From an uncultured Flavobacteriaceae bacterium (lineage in GTDB: Bacteria; Bacteroidota; Bacteroidia; Flavobacteriales; Flavobacteriaceae): a stretch of 42,789 nt of DNA. Each line of letters begins with the position of its first letter. The stretch's first letter is position 1. The stretch lies in assembly GCA_913062575.1 (NCBI GenBank), contig CAJXVT010000020.1, positions 1-42,789 of the forward strand, given 5' to 3'. Position numbers and translations under genes: made by a program. The notes under the pieces were generated by a model. It was not told the DNA's origin. It did no database searches and saw only the letters and a program-made list of their open reading frames with translations. Positions 8,349 through 19,700 of this stretch are shown one piece after another.

Positions 8349-9437
8349 TTACTGTGATTTTAAGGCTTCTCTTACCGAAATTTTTTCTCCATTTTTAAAT
8401 GCAGCAATAAAAGCTGATTTATATCCTTTCTTTTTTACTCTTTGTAATAAAGATTGAATGTTTTTATAAGCTGATGTTTTACCATAATAATATTTATAAA
8501 ACTTCTGAACCTTGACCCTTTCTATATTTTTTAAGCCTTTGAAATTGTATGATTTAGTAGAGATTCTCTTTCTACTTGAAGCAACCTGAATTTTAAAATA
8601 AATATCAGTGGTCTTTTTTGTTTTCTTTGCTTTTTCTGGTAAAACAATCGGTATTTCGTCATTTACAATAGCTACAGTGTTAATTTTTAGCTGATTTATA
8701 TATTCTGCAATAGAAGTCGCGATTTGCTTTGCCATTGCTTGCTGACCAGCTTTAGAGTTTAAATAACGCCCTTCTTTTTTATTTGTTAAAAAACCTAATT
8801 CTATTAAAATACTAGGCATAATTGTTTCTCTTAACACTTGAAAATTATCCATTTTCACGTGTCTATTATGACGCTTTAATTTTGTTACTAATCGATTTTG
8901 AATTGAACTAGCTAATTGTAAACTTTGGTCTAAATTTGCTTCTTGCAATAATGAAAGTGCAATTACAGATTCTGGTGAGTTAGGATCGTAATTATAGTTT
9001 TGCTTATAATCCTTTTCTAATAAGATTACACTGTTTTCTCTTTTAGCAATCGCTAAGTTTGTTTTATTTCCTCTCGCACCTAAGACAAAAGTTCCTAATC
9101 CATAGGCACTTGATGTATGTGAATCACAATGCAAAGAAACAAACACATCTGCTTTTATGTTGTTTGCAATACTACCACGTTTCCACAATTCTACAAATAC
9201 ATCCTTTTTTCGTGTATAAACTACGCTGATATCTTTATTCTTACTAAGAATCCTACCAACTTCTAATGTAGTTTTTAACGCAATATTCTTCTCTCTAAAA
9301 CCATTACCTATGTTCCCGGGATCATTGCCACCATGGCCTGCATCTAAAACAACAGTATATTGTTTTTTTTGAGCAAAACTGTGTTGCATACCACTAAACA
9401 AAAACAAGCTAGATATCAAAAAAGTTAAAAACTTCAT
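8349..9437 (-). CDS. N-acetylmuramoyl-L-alanine amidase with SPOR-like tail
   Basis: The start is taken at the ATG at 9437 (362 residues), which gives the signal peptide MKFLTFLISSLFLFSG...SFAQ. The frame is open 39 bases further upstream, but that would bury the signal. The Amidase_3 catalytic domain follows: the zinc ligands begin at VVLDAGHGGNDPG, with a second His in SLHCDSH and the catalytic Glu in ILIELGFLTN. It cleaves the amide bond between MurNAc and the stem peptide in the periplasm. The last about 80 residues (YFKIQVASS...) resemble a SPOR peptidoglycan-binding domain. It is divergent from lptD, an arrangement often seen in Bacteroidota, and probably heads the minus-strand block. 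Confidence 0.92.
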   Translation of the reverse strand: MKFLTFLISSLFLFSGMQHSFAQKKQYTVVLDAGHGGNDPGNIGNGFREKNIALKTTLEVGRILSKNKDISVVYTRKKDVFVELWKRGSIANNIKADVFVSLHCDSHTSSAYGLGTFVLGARGNKTNLAIAKRENSVILLEKDYKQNYNYDPNSPESVIALSLLQEANLDQSLQLASSIQNRLVTKLKRHNRHVKMDNFQVLRETIMPSILIELGFLTNKKEGRYLNSKAGQQAMAKQIATSIAEYINQLKINTVAIVNDEIPIVLPEKAKKTKKTTDIYFKIQVASSRKRISTKSYNFKGLKNIERVKVQKFYKYYYGKTSAYKNIQSLLQRVKKKGYKSAFIAAFKNGEKISVREALKSQ

Positions 9438-9506
9438 TTTATTGTTAAATTTAGTATGTTCTAATAAAAGCATCAATAATTTTTACTTAATTTTGGCTAT
9501 TCTAAT

Positions 9507-12188
9507 ATGTCACTTCAACAATTGAAGTATATTTATACATTTATCACAAAAATAGCATTAAAAGCATTGCAATCAAACATTCATCATATTCTTTTGTTTA
9601 GCTTCCTTAGCCTTTTTTGCTTACAATATGGTTATGGTCAAGATATAAAACCAAAAACCAAACCAATCCCACTTATTAAAGGTAAAAATTCTACCGTAAA
9701 AAAAGACAGCTTACTGCTAAATAAAGTTATAGACACCATTAGAAAAGATACTATTATAAAGCCAAAAGGTGCTGTTGAGTCCAAAATTACTCACAATGCT
9801 ATTGACTCAATTAACCAACATTTCAAAAAAAACCAGATTGAATTATTTAATGAAGCACATGTCACCTATGAAGATATTGATTTAAAAGCTGGTTATATAT
9901 TAATTGATAATAAAAAGAATACGCTTTTTGCAAAAGGAATTATTGACAGTTTAGGTTACCAACAAAGACCTGTTTTTAAACAAGACGGACAAGAATCTGA
10001 GCAAGATTCTATCTTTTATAATTTCAAGACAAAGAAAACTATCATTTACGGAATCAAATCCAATCAAGCTGGAATGATTACCTATGCAGAAAAAATGAAA
10101 AAAGAGAATGACTCTGTAATCTTTTTAAGAAACATGAGATTCACTACTTCTGACAAAAAAAAACCTGATTATTATATCTTTGCTAGAAAGGCAAAAGTAG
10201 TCCCTGGAAAAAAAATTGTTTTGGGATTAAGCAACTTGGTGATAGCAGATGTACCAACTCCAATTGCAATTCCCTTTGCTTATTTTCCTATGACAGACAA
10301 AAGAGCTTCTGGTTTTATTATTCCAACTTGGGGGGAAGCTAGTGGTCAAGGCTATTTTTTACAAAATGGAGGGTATTATTTAGCGCTAAATGATTACCTA
10401 GATATTTCTTTAATGGGTGACGTTTACACTAATGGAAGTTGGGGATTAAGAGCTGAGTCTAGCTATGTTGTACGATACAAATACAATGGTAATTTTAGTT
10501 TTCGATTTGAAAATAATATTAAAAGTTTAAAAGGTTTTGATGACTATAGTAAGTCTACTAATTTTAATATCCGTTGGACACATAATCAAGATAGTAAATC
10601 AAATCCAAATGCACGCATTTCTGCTTCAGTAAACCTTGGTAGTAGTAAATATTTTAGAGAATCATTAAACGAAATAAATAGCTCCGATTTTTTAACGAAT
10701 ACTTTAAGTTCTTCTGTTTCGTATTATAAAAAGTTTGTTGACACTCCATTTAACTTAAATGCCACAGCTACACATTCTCAAAATACAAATACGCAAGAAA
10801 TAACTATGACACTGCCTTCGGTACAACTAAATATGGATAGAATATATCCATTCTCTGGTAAAGGAGGAATTAAGAAAAATGCATTGCAGAAAACAGGTTT
10901 AAGCTATAATATGAAAGGAGACTATAGAATTAAGACTGTTGATTCTCTTTTCTTTAAGCCAGAAATGTTTGAAACTGCAAAAGCAGGAGTTCAACATACG
11001 GCTTCTGCAAACACAAATATGAAGCTTTTTAAGTATTTTACATTGTCTCCAAGTGCCAATTTTAAAGAAGTTTGGAATTTTGATTATATTCAAAAACAGT
11101 ACGATACTACTAGTGAAACTGCTATTGACCAAACAGTAAGAGGATTCAAAAGTTTTAGAGAATATAGCGCTGGAGTTTCAATAGGAACTAATATTTATGG
11201 GGATTTCTCTTTTAATAAAGGGAAGTTTAAGTTACGGCATACTATAAGACCTTCAATTTCTTACGGATACAGACCTGATTTCGCTAATAAATACAATCAG
11301 CAAGTACAACAGAGTAATGATCCAACAGATATGTTAACTTATTCTCCTTTTGAACAAGGTATTTACGGAAGCCCTGGAAGTGGCTTATCTAATTCTATCG
11401 GTATCTCTATAAACAATACACTTGAAGCAAAAGTTACATCTAAAGATTCTACGAATGTTGAAGACAAAAAAATAACCTTATTAAACAACTTAAACTTTAG
11501 CACCAACTATAATATTGCTGCTGATAGTTTACGTTGGAGTCCTGTTTCAGTTACTGCTGGTACACGATTATTTAAAGACAAACTATCATTAAATTTTGGA
11601 GCTACTTTAGACCCTTATCAAATTGATAGCAAAGGAATGAAAATTGATGAAATTAATGACAAAATTTTCAGATTAACAAGAGCAAACGTTTCTGCAAATT
11701 TCTCTCTTTCAAGTAAAGATTTTGAAAAGAAGAATCAAAAAAATTCAACCAGCTCTAATAGATCAAATCAAAATCAATTTGGCAATACAGAAGACAACAG
11801 TCAATCTAAAAAAAATAATAACACTAAAGAAACCAAACTTTATCAGTCAAAAATTCCTTGGACAATAAGTCTTACCTATGCTATTAACTATATAAATAAC
11901 GGGGTTAACACCAGTGGAATTGGCTCAAATTCCTTAATGTTTAATGGGAATTTAGATTTAACTCCTAAATGGAAAATTCGTTACAGTTCTGGGTACGATT
12001 TTAAAAACAAAGGGTTTACATATACACGCCTAGGTTTCACTAGAGATTTAGATAGCTGGCGATTTAATTTTGATTGGTCTCCATTTGGAGATAACAAATC
12101 ATATTACTTTAGAATTGGAGTAAACTCAAGTATGTTAAACGACTTAAAATGGGATAAACGTAGTTTACCTGATCGATTATTATTTTAA
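9507..12188 (+). CDS. lptD: LPS-assembly outer-membrane protein LptD (Bacteroidota type)
   Basis: An 893-residue outer-membrane protein that inserts lipopolysaccharide into the outer leaflet. After a long N-region comes a signal peptide ending near YGYGQD (about residue 45). Then an OstA/LptA-like beta-jellyroll (about 100-260, with AHVTYEDIDLKAGYILID and repeated 'YAEKM...F' strands), and a large beta barrel to the C-terminus (SLPDRLLF, ending in Phe). The PIPFAYFPMTDKRASGFIIPTWG segment (about 255-275) is characteristic of the LptD barrel start. A low-complexity Asn/Ser/Lys-rich loop lies around 745-775. A possible -7 box, TAATTTTG, is at 9488-9495, only 12 bases before the ATG, so the leader would be very short. 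Confidence 0.93.
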   Translation: MSLQQLKYIYTFITKIALKALQSNIHHILLFSFLSLFCLQYGYGQDIKPKTKPIPLIKGKNSTVKKDSLLLNKVIDTIRKDTIIKPKGAVESKITHNAIDSINQHFKKNQIELFNEAHVTYEDIDLKAGYILIDNKKNTLFAKGIIDSLGYQQRPVFKQDGQESEQDSIFYNFKTKKTIIYGIKSNQAGMITYAEKMKKENDSVIFLRNMRFTTSDKKKPDYYIFARKAKVVPGKKIVLGLSNLVIADVPTPIAIPFAYFPMTDKRASGFIIPTWGEASGQGYFLQNGGYYLALNDYLDISLMGDVYTNGSWGLRAESSYVVRYKYNGNFSFRFENNIKSLKGFDDYSKSTNFNIRWTHNQDSKSNPNARISASVNLGSSKYFRESLNEINSSDFLTNTLSSSVSYYKKFVDTPFNLNATATHSQNTNTQEITMTLPSVQLNMDRIYPFSGKGGIKKNALQKTGLSYNMKGDYRIKTVDSLFFKPEMFETAKAGVQHTASANTNMKLFKYFTLSPSANFKEVWNFDYIQKQYDTTSETAIDQTVRGFKSFREYSAGVSIGTNIYGDFSFNKGKFKLRHTIRPSISYGYRPDFANKYNQQVQQSNDPTDMLTYSPFEQGIYGSPGSGLSNSIGISINNTLEAKVTSKDSTNVEDKKITLLNNLNFSTNYNIAADSLRWSPVSVTAGTRLFKDKLSLNFGATLDPYQIDSKGMKIDEINDKIFRLTRANVSANFSLSSKDFEKKNQKNSTSSNRSNQNQFGNTEDNSQSKKNNNTKETKLYQSKIPWTISLTYAINYINNGVNTSGIGSNSLMFNGNLDLTPKWKIRYSSGYDFKNKGFTYTRLGFTRDLDSWRFNFDWSPFGDNKSYYFRIGVNSSMLNDLKWDKRSLPDRLLF

Positions 12189-12199
12189 ACAAAACAACA

Positions 12200-12580
12200 A
12201 TGAAAACAATTATTAAAACTACCAAAGCACCTGCTCCAATTGGACCTTATAACCAAGCAACATTAGTAGGGAATACATTATATACTTCCGGACAAATAGC
12301 TATCAACCCAGCAAGTGGAGAATTAGTTTTAGATGATATTACTACAGAAACCAAATTGGTAATGGAAAATTTAAAAGCTGTTTTAGAAGCTGCAGACATG
12401 ACTTTTGAAAACATTGTAAAAACATCAATTTTTATTTCTGATATGCATAATTTTGGAGCAATTAATGCTGTATATGGAAGCTATTTCAATGAAGAAACTG
12501 CACCTGCAAGAGAAACGGTTGAGGTTGCCAACTTACCAAAGTTTGTAAATGTAGAAATTAGTGCGATAGCTATTAAATAG
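12200..12580 (+). CDS. ridA: RidA family enamine/imine deaminase
   Basis: A 126-residue YjgF/YER057c/UK114 protein, normal family length. It hydrolyses reactive 2-aminoacrylate and related enamines made by PLP enzymes, in the cytoplasm. The N-terminal TTKAPAPIGPYNQA and the active-site Arg in APARETVEV (about residue 105), with the conserved Glu in NVEISAIA near the end, are all present. It starts 11 bases after lptD, so the two are probably co-transcribed, and ends at a strong terminator. Confidence 0.96.
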   Translation: MKTIIKTTKAPAPIGPYNQATLVGNTLYTSGQIAINPASGELVLDDITTETKLVMENLKAVLEAADMTFENIVKTSIFISDMHNFGAINAVYGSYFNEETAPARETVEVANLPKFVNVEISAIAIK

Positions 12581-12584
12581 ACAT

Positions 12585-12622
12585 AAAAAAGCCGTTTTGA
12601 TTTCTCAAAACGGCTTTTTTTT
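12585..12622. terminator. Bidirectional intrinsic terminator between ridA and gap
   Basis: AAAAAAGCCGTTTTGA (12585-12600), loop TTTC, then TCAAAACGGCTTTTTT (12605-12620) form a perfect 16-bp hairpin with T-runs on both strands. It serves ridA from the left and gap from the right. Confidence 0.95.
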
Positions 12623-12637
12623 ATATAATTACAATAC

Positions 12638-13690
<1,053 letters not shown>

Positions 13691-13696
13691 TTACTC

Positions 13697-14680
13697 TTAT
13701 GTAGACATGATGTCTGACACTCTTAATAATTCTTTATTGATGCTGTTGTGTCCTTTTATTGCTTTTTCTAAGTTAGTTGTTGTTACTTCATTATTAATTA
13801 AGCCAACCATTATATCTGATTCCCCTTCTAGTAATAACTCTACTGCTTTCACACCTAATCTACTTGCTAAAACTCTATCAAAACAACTAGGAGAACCGCC
13901 ACGTTGCATATGCCCTAAAACAGAAACTCTTACTTCATATTCAGGTAAATTTTCTTCGACATAATCTGCCAATTCAAAAACATTTCTACCTGTTCTATCT
14001 CCTTCGGCAACTACAACTATACTTGATGATTTCCCTTTACTTCTACTTCTTTTTAAAGATTCTAACAACCTATCTATCCCTAGGTTTTCTTCTGGTATTA
14101 AAATCTCTTCTGCTCCTGCACCAACGCCCGCATTTAAAGCAATAAAACCAGCATCTCTACCCATTACTTCAACAAAAAACAATCTATTGTGTGATGAAGC
14201 TGTATCTCTAATTTTATCGATTGCTTCTACAGCTGTATTTAATGCTGTATCATACCCTAAAGTATGAGAAGTTCCATAAATGTCATTATCTATTGTACCT
14301 GGAATACCAATAATTGGAAAGTTATATTCTTCATTAAAAACTACTCCTCCAGTAAAAGAACCGTCTCCACCAATAATAACAAGTGCATCTATATTTTCTT
14401 TTACTAAGTTCTGATGTGCTTTTTTTCTACCTTCTTCTGTTCTAAAATCATTAGATCTAGCAGACTTTAAGATAGTTCCTCCTTTATTGATTATGTTCTT
14501 TACTTTTCGTGCATCTAACGGTAAAAAATCTGCTTCAATTAATCCTTGATAACCTCTATAAACGCCAATACATTCTTTTTCATAAAAAGCACATGTTCTT
14601 ACTACAGAGCGTATTGCCGCATTCATTCCTGGTGCATCTCCTCCAGAAGTCATTACCGCTATTTTCTTAATTTCTTTCAT
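13697..14680 (-). CDS. pfkA: ATP-dependent 6-phosphofructokinase
   Basis: The start is taken at the ATG at 14680 (327 residues, MKEIKKIAVMTSGGDAPGMN). A longer frame adds 8 residues with no family support. It phosphorylates fructose 6-phosphate in the cytoplasm. GGDGS (Gly rather than Asp at the phosphoryl-donor site) points to ATP rather than pyrophosphate use. PGTIDND carries the catalytic Asp, and the MGRDAG and GHMQRGGSP segments bind substrate. It is the first gene of pfkA-gap. A perfect CpG-centred palindrome lies 52 bases upstream of its ATG. Confidence 0.96.
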   Translation of the reverse strand: MKEIKKIAVMTSGGDAPGMNAAIRSVVRTCAFYEKECIGVYRGYQGLIEADFLPLDARKVKNIINKGGTILKSARSNDFRTEEGRKKAHQNLVKENIDALVIIGGDGSFTGGVVFNEEYNFPIIGIPGTIDNDIYGTSHTLGYDTALNTAVEAIDKIRDTASSHNRLFFVEVMGRDAGFIALNAGVGAGAEEILIPEENLGIDRLLESLKRSRSKGKSSSIVVVAEGDRTGRNVFELADYVEENLPEYEVRVSVLGHMQRGGSPSCFDRVLASRLGVKAVELLLEGESDIMVGLINNEVTTTNLEKAIKGHNSINKELLRVSDIMST

Positions 14681-14731
14681 AAATCTTAGTGTAAAATTAG
14701 GCATTATATGAATACTCTGAAGAAAAAAGGA

Positions 14732-14745
14732 CGAAAACGTTTTCG
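14732..14745. promoter_or_regulatory. Perfect 14-bp palindrome upstream of pfkA (candidate operator)
   Basis: CGAAAACGTTTTCG is its own reverse complement. The central CpG flanked by A4/T4 resembles operators of LacI/GalR-family regulators and the cre consensus. It sits in the 100-base gap between the kinase gene and the pfkA ATG, where a sugar-responsive repressor controlling pfkA-gap could bind. No such regulator gene lies in the window. The assignment is inference. Confidence 0.5.
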
Positions 14746-14780
14746 GAGTTCTCCCTTGTTTAGCAAAGGAAACAGTGTTT

Positions 14781-15872
14781 TTAATTTTTCAATTCGCTCA
14801 ATAAAAACGTATTGATTTCAGAATATTTTTGGATGATTTTTGTTACTAAAGTAAGCTGATTTATTGCTCTATCAAAATTATGTTTTTCATAATTTGTTTT
14901 ATAATAGATATTATTGTTTAAATAATCCGTTAGAAAGCGTAGTCCCATTATAAATGGCATCATTTTTATACTAAGAGGTAAGAATTTGATTTCAACTTTT
15001 GTCAAATCTTTTATTTCGCCAAAAAAACCTTTTGAGTAACTCTTAAAATAATCGAGGTTAAAATCGATTTCTGACTCAACATTACAATCTTCATCTGTAG
15101 TATTACAAATAGTTCTTAGTGCATCTCCATAATCAAAATGTATAACACCTTGCATTACTGTATCTGTATCAATTAGACACAATGCTTCATTTGTTTTTGT
15201 ATACAGTATATTTGAAATTTTGGTATCACTGTGTGTTAATTGCTGCGGAATTTTATTTGCGAAAATTGCAGCATCAATTTGCTGCATTTCTTTGATGTGT
15301 TCTTCTACAAATTTGATAAACTCTTGTGCAGATTCAATCTTACTCTCATCCGCAGTATTAATTGCATTTTTAAACTGATGATACCTGTTTGTTACTGAAT
15401 GAAAATCTGGTAAAATTGTAGTAAGATTCTTGGTGTCAAAATCTTTAGTTAATTGTAAAAACTCTCCTGTAATCTTCCCTGCCTCAAATGCAATTTGAGA
15501 ATTGGGTGTTTTTTCATAGGTAATAGAATCGTCAATAAAGATGGTAACATTCCAATAATTATCATCAGTATCTTTATAGAAAAAAGTGTTGTCTTTGGCT
15601 TTTACAAAGCACAATACTTTTCTTTGAATCTCTTGTAATGATAAGTGCTTGTATTTATGTTGCAAATGATTACTTACCAATACTTTGTTTTGGATCAACT
15701 CTAAAGCATCTGGAAATACAACCCCATTAATTTTCTGTAAAACATAATGAGGTTTTTGAGCTGTCTTAATTAGATACGTATCATTAATATGTCCAGAAAT
15801 TAATTCTTCAACAGAACTAAATGTAGCATGGACTTGAAATTTATTAAAAACGCTCTCTAAATCATTGTGCAT
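14781..15872 (-). CDS. NahK-like sugar 1-kinase (phosphotransferase enzyme family)
   Basis: From the ATG at 15872 the protein has 363 residues with the aminoglycoside-phosphotransferase/choline-kinase fold. The catalytic loop HSDTKISN (about 214-221) and metal-binding DTDT (about 235-238), followed by FDYGDALR, match N-acetylhexosamine 1-kinase (NahK) type enzymes rather than antibiotic kinases. It would phosphorylate a sugar at C1 in the cytoplasm. Its ATG overlaps the TAA of the nucleotidyltransferase gene by one base (TAATG), so the two are made together. They would form a kinase plus nucleotidyltransferase route from free sugar to NDP-sugar. The sugar is not known; amino sugars from peptidoglycan or glycans are plausible. 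Confidence 0.8.
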   Translation of the reverse strand: MHNDLESVFNKFQVHATFSSVEELISGHINDTYLIKTAQKPHYVLQKINGVVFPDALELIQNKVLVSNHLQHKYKHLSLQEIQRKVLCFVKAKDNTFFYKDTDDNYWNVTIFIDDSITYEKTPNSQIAFEAGKITGEFLQLTKDFDTKNLTTILPDFHSVTNRYHQFKNAINTADESKIESAQEFIKFVEEHIKEMQQIDAAIFANKIPQQLTHSDTKISNILYTKTNEALCLIDTDTVMQGVIHFDYGDALRTICNTTDEDCNVESEIDFNLDYFKSYSKGFFGEIKDLTKVEIKFLPLSIKMMPFIMGLRFLTDYLNNNIYYKTNYEKHNFDRAINQLTLVTKIIQKYSEINTFLLSELKN

Positions 15873-16774
15873 TACCAAAGTTTTGAAGGATAAAAAGATT
15901 GATCTATCAACTCTTTTACCTTTGCAACTACAATGTCTTTATCTTCCTTATAAGTTACCCCCATCCAACTAGCATCTGTACTTAACACCTCTACTTCTGC
16001 TTGGTTATTTTGTATCAAACTATCAACTACAAAAGGTAAAAAGAACTCTGTTTTTAATTCTTGAGAATTCTCTTCTAAGAACACATTAAATTCTGTTTCT
16101 AAATGATCTAAAAACAGTGGCGTGAATCCCCAGAAATTTAGAGACACTAACGTATCTTTCGAAATTGTAGCTTCAACTCCTTCTTCTGTTTTATATGCAA
16201 TTTTATCTGCTTGCTTGGAAATTGAAGTTCTTTCAATAATTTGCTTTAATTTATTGTTTTCATCTACAAAAGTTTCCCCTCTAGAAACACTTCCATTATC
16301 TGATAATGTATTGTAAATTGGATAACCAACCATTGCAAAGTTTGTCGTTTTCTCATCTGCTTCTCTCAAGAAAGACATAATGGTTTCAAATGCATCCTGT
16401 CCATAAAAATCATCTGCATTAATAACGCAGAAATTTTCTTTTATAACGTCTTTAGCAACCAATAATGCGTGTCCAGTCCCCCAAGGTTTCTGACGAGCAT
16501 TATCTTTAAACCTCCCAGGAACATTAGTTGTTTCTTGCACTACATATTCTACATCTACTATTCCTTTTAATTTTACTCCAAAATCAGTTTTAACTTCTTC
16601 TAAAATATCTTTTCTTACAATGAATACAATTTTTGTAAATCCTGCTTTCACAGCATCAAATAGAGAAAAATCCATGATCGTTTCTCCGTTTTCTGAGACA
16701 GCATCTAATTGTTTAGTACCTCCATATCTACTTCCCATTCCTGCTGCTAATATTACTAGCGTATAATTTTTCAT
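15872..16774 (-). CDS. Sugar-1-phosphate nucleotidyltransferase
   Basis: A 300-residue GT-A-fold NTP transferase. The nucleotide-binding signature LAAGMGSRYGGTKQLDAV is at residues 9-26, and the metal-binding INADDFYG at about 118-125. There is no C-terminal left-handed helix acyltransferase domain, unlike GlmU; the size fits MurU or RmlA-like single-domain enzymes. It condenses an NTP with a sugar 1-phosphate in the cytoplasm. Its start overlaps the stop of tamB (ATGA), and its stop overlaps the kinase start (TAATG). The coupling with a NahK-like kinase argues for a salvage pathway, comparable to AmgK/MurU, but substrate identity is inferred only. Confidence 0.85.
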   Translation of the reverse strand: MKNYTLVILAAGMGSRYGGTKQLDAVSENGETIMDFSLFDAVKAGFTKIVFIVRKDILEEVKTDFGVKLKGIVDVEYVVQETTNVPGRFKDNARQKPWGTGHALLVAKDVIKENFCVINADDFYGQDAFETIMSFLREADEKTTNFAMVGYPIYNTLSDNGSVSRGETFVDENNKLKQIIERTSISKQADKIAYKTEEGVEATISKDTLVSLNFWGFTPLFLDHLETEFNVFLEENSQELKTEFFLPFVVDSLIQNNQAEVEVLSTDASWMGVTYKEDKDIVVAKVKELIDQSFYPSKLW

Positions 16775-19700
16775 TCTTTATTTTTGATTTGTTTTGATTT
16801 GAACTTTATAAAACTATTTGTTTTTGCTGTTTTTACTGAGTCCTTTTTTATATTATTTTTTTTACCTTTTTTCTTCTTCAATCCAATTTTCTGCAGAAAT
16901 TCAGAAAAATTGTTAAAGCCCACTTGATATGTTAATCCCACACCTTGTGTATATCCTTCTTCTTCAGCTGAATATTCAATTTCATTTTGACGATTAAAAA
17001 TAACGCCTCTAAAATTCCCTTTTTCATTTAAAAGTATCTCTACTTTCACTTCTCCAACAACGCTCGATTGTGTTTTTGATCCAACCGGAACTCCAACTTT
17101 CCCATTCACAACAACTCGATCTGAAATACGTGTACCAACAGATACATTTACTTGATCATCATTAATTACATCATTGACATTACTTGGGTCTGCAATATCG
17201 TAATTTACATTAAATTGCACTTTATCATCTTCACTACTTATTAAATCTGAGAGTAAGCCTGCAAAAATGTCTGAACTGGTGCCAATAAGCGCATTAGAAC
17301 TATTAAAAGTTGATTTATCTGGGTTTAAAAATGTATTAAACATCAGTAATGATAAAAACTGTTTTGTTCTTTCATCAATATTATTGTCATTCAACTTAAA
17401 CTCTAATTCTGACGCGATGACATTGTCTACATTTGGAATTTGAATATCAAATTCTTGTGTTGAATTAAACAAACCTCCACTTATTTTGGTGATTAAATTG
17501 ATAGGTATTTTTCTATTTGAATTGAAATTCTCTAACAAAATTGATGGGTTTGCCTGAGCCACGTACACTGCAGTAATATCTAAGGTTGCATCACTCGGGC
17601 TTCCGTCCCAAGAAATGGCCCCTCCTTTTTCTACTGTAAATGTTTTGTTTATTAATCCTCCATATTTAAATTCATATTTTCCTTCATCAACATAAAAAAC
17701 TCCATCCATCGTAAATTTACCACGGGTGTCAATTTTGATATCTAAATTTCCATTTCCTCTACCATTTAAAAAACTACCATTTGTTTTATCAATAACCATT
17801 TCAACAATAGCATCCTTTGTTACATCTAAATTGATATCTAACTTTAACCCTTTTAAAGCATTAAATTTCAATTCCTTTTTCTCAGTATCTTTTACAAGGT
17901 TTTCGTCTGATTTAAATCGTATTAACTTGTAACTATCTATTGTCTTAACATCACTTAAAGGAATAACAAATTTTGTGTTTGGGTTTGTCGTTGCATTTAC
18001 ATCTATATTTAAATTGTCTGTCTTTCCAGAAATTAATGCATTTCCTTTAATAAAGGCTGTACCATAATACAAGGACTCTTCTGATTCTTTAGTGTCTAAC
18101 ACGACCAAATTATCAGTTTCAATTGTAAAATCCATATCCCAAGATTTAAAATCTTTGTGCTCAATTTCTCCACTTAAATCTCCTCTGGTTTTAAATTTTG
18201 TATCTAATAAATTTAATTTTTCAAAAATAAATCTTTGATCTTCTAACTTAATTTTCGTGATTCCATCAAAATCATAATCAATATTTAAATAAGGGAATTT
18301 CATTCCAGCATCTTTCAATTCTAATTCACCTTTCATTACCGGATTTCTTAAAGTTCCTGTTACTTTAATACTATCATTTACTGTTGATGCTTCCCCTCTA
18401 ATTTTTGATAACACATCTTTTCCCAATGGGCTAAATGCATTTAATTGAAACTTATCAATAGCCACAGACAAACCAAGTGTTGGACTCGAATTCGTAAAAT
18501 CAACAAATCCTTTCGCATAAATACTTTTAATCCCTGCATTTTCAAGGGTAAGATTCACATCATACTTTTCATAAGAATTTTTACCTTCAATTTTCAACCC
18601 TAAATCTCCTTGGTTAAAAGAGTTAATTTTGAAACCAGAAACAAATAAATTTCCTTTTGGATTATACAATCCTTCTTTTTGAATAAAATTCAGGTTTCCG
18701 TCTAAAACTCCATTTAGCAACAAACTATCTATTGGTGGTAAAAAACTAGATAATTTTACTTTTGTGAAATCAATTTTTAAGTTTTTATAAGTAGAATCTT
18801 TTAAACTCCCTTCGAACTTGATTTTTTGTTCGTTTGATTTTAAAGAAAAAGAACTAAAATCAAATTCCCTCTTCTTTAAGTCGAAGACTACTTTATTATC
18901 ATTATTATTTGTAGGGTTAATTAACCAGGTATTTTCTTCAAAATTAAAGGTCGATTTCTCAACTCCTATTACTGATTTTTTATCTTCATTAAAGGTGTAG
19001 AAAAAGTCCATATTAAAGGTTTCGTCAGAATTGCTAACTCCTTTAAATTCTGACTTCACAAACAACGTATCATTTTTTGTCCTATTAATTAGATTTAATT
19101 TTGTTGCAGTAAAGTAACTCGTACTTATTTTAGCAATCTTTAAATGTGTATTGTAGGCTATATTTTTATTATTTATTACTAAGGCTAAAGTATCTACGGT
19201 GTTACCATAAAAAACGACTTTAGGTGATTTTAAATTTAATTTAAAAATATTTTTTTTAGTGTTTATCTCCCCTTTTAGGCTTGTATTATTATCAATAAAG
19301 ATCTCTGGAAAAAACACATCTACAATTTGATTATATAAATTTATATCATATTTAATGTATTGATTTGGAGCCACTTTGTAAGGAGTAAAGTTTGTATATA
19401 CACTTCCTAAAGCATTCTGAATAATTGGTGCTAACTCGCTGATTTTAAAATTCCCTTGAATAAATCCTTGAGCAATATCATTCTCATCCGTATTCTGGTT
19501 AATATCTATTCTTTTAATGGAATCTTTAACGGTTGAAGAAACTATAAATTTTTTAAATTTATACGTTTGTTTCTGATTGGTATATTCAACATTTTTAAAT
19601 GTAGTTACACCAATAACATCATCCAAAGTATTACCAACTATGTCAATTTCTAATTCTCCTTTAATCATAGAAATACTATCACTTAAAAATAGATTTGTCT

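Noticed and set aside
14781..15872. Aminoglycoside-resistance phosphotransferase
   Set aside because: The fold is shared, but the HSDTKISN/DTDT/FDYGDALR motifs and the overlap with a sugar nucleotidyltransferase point to a NahK-like sugar kinase.
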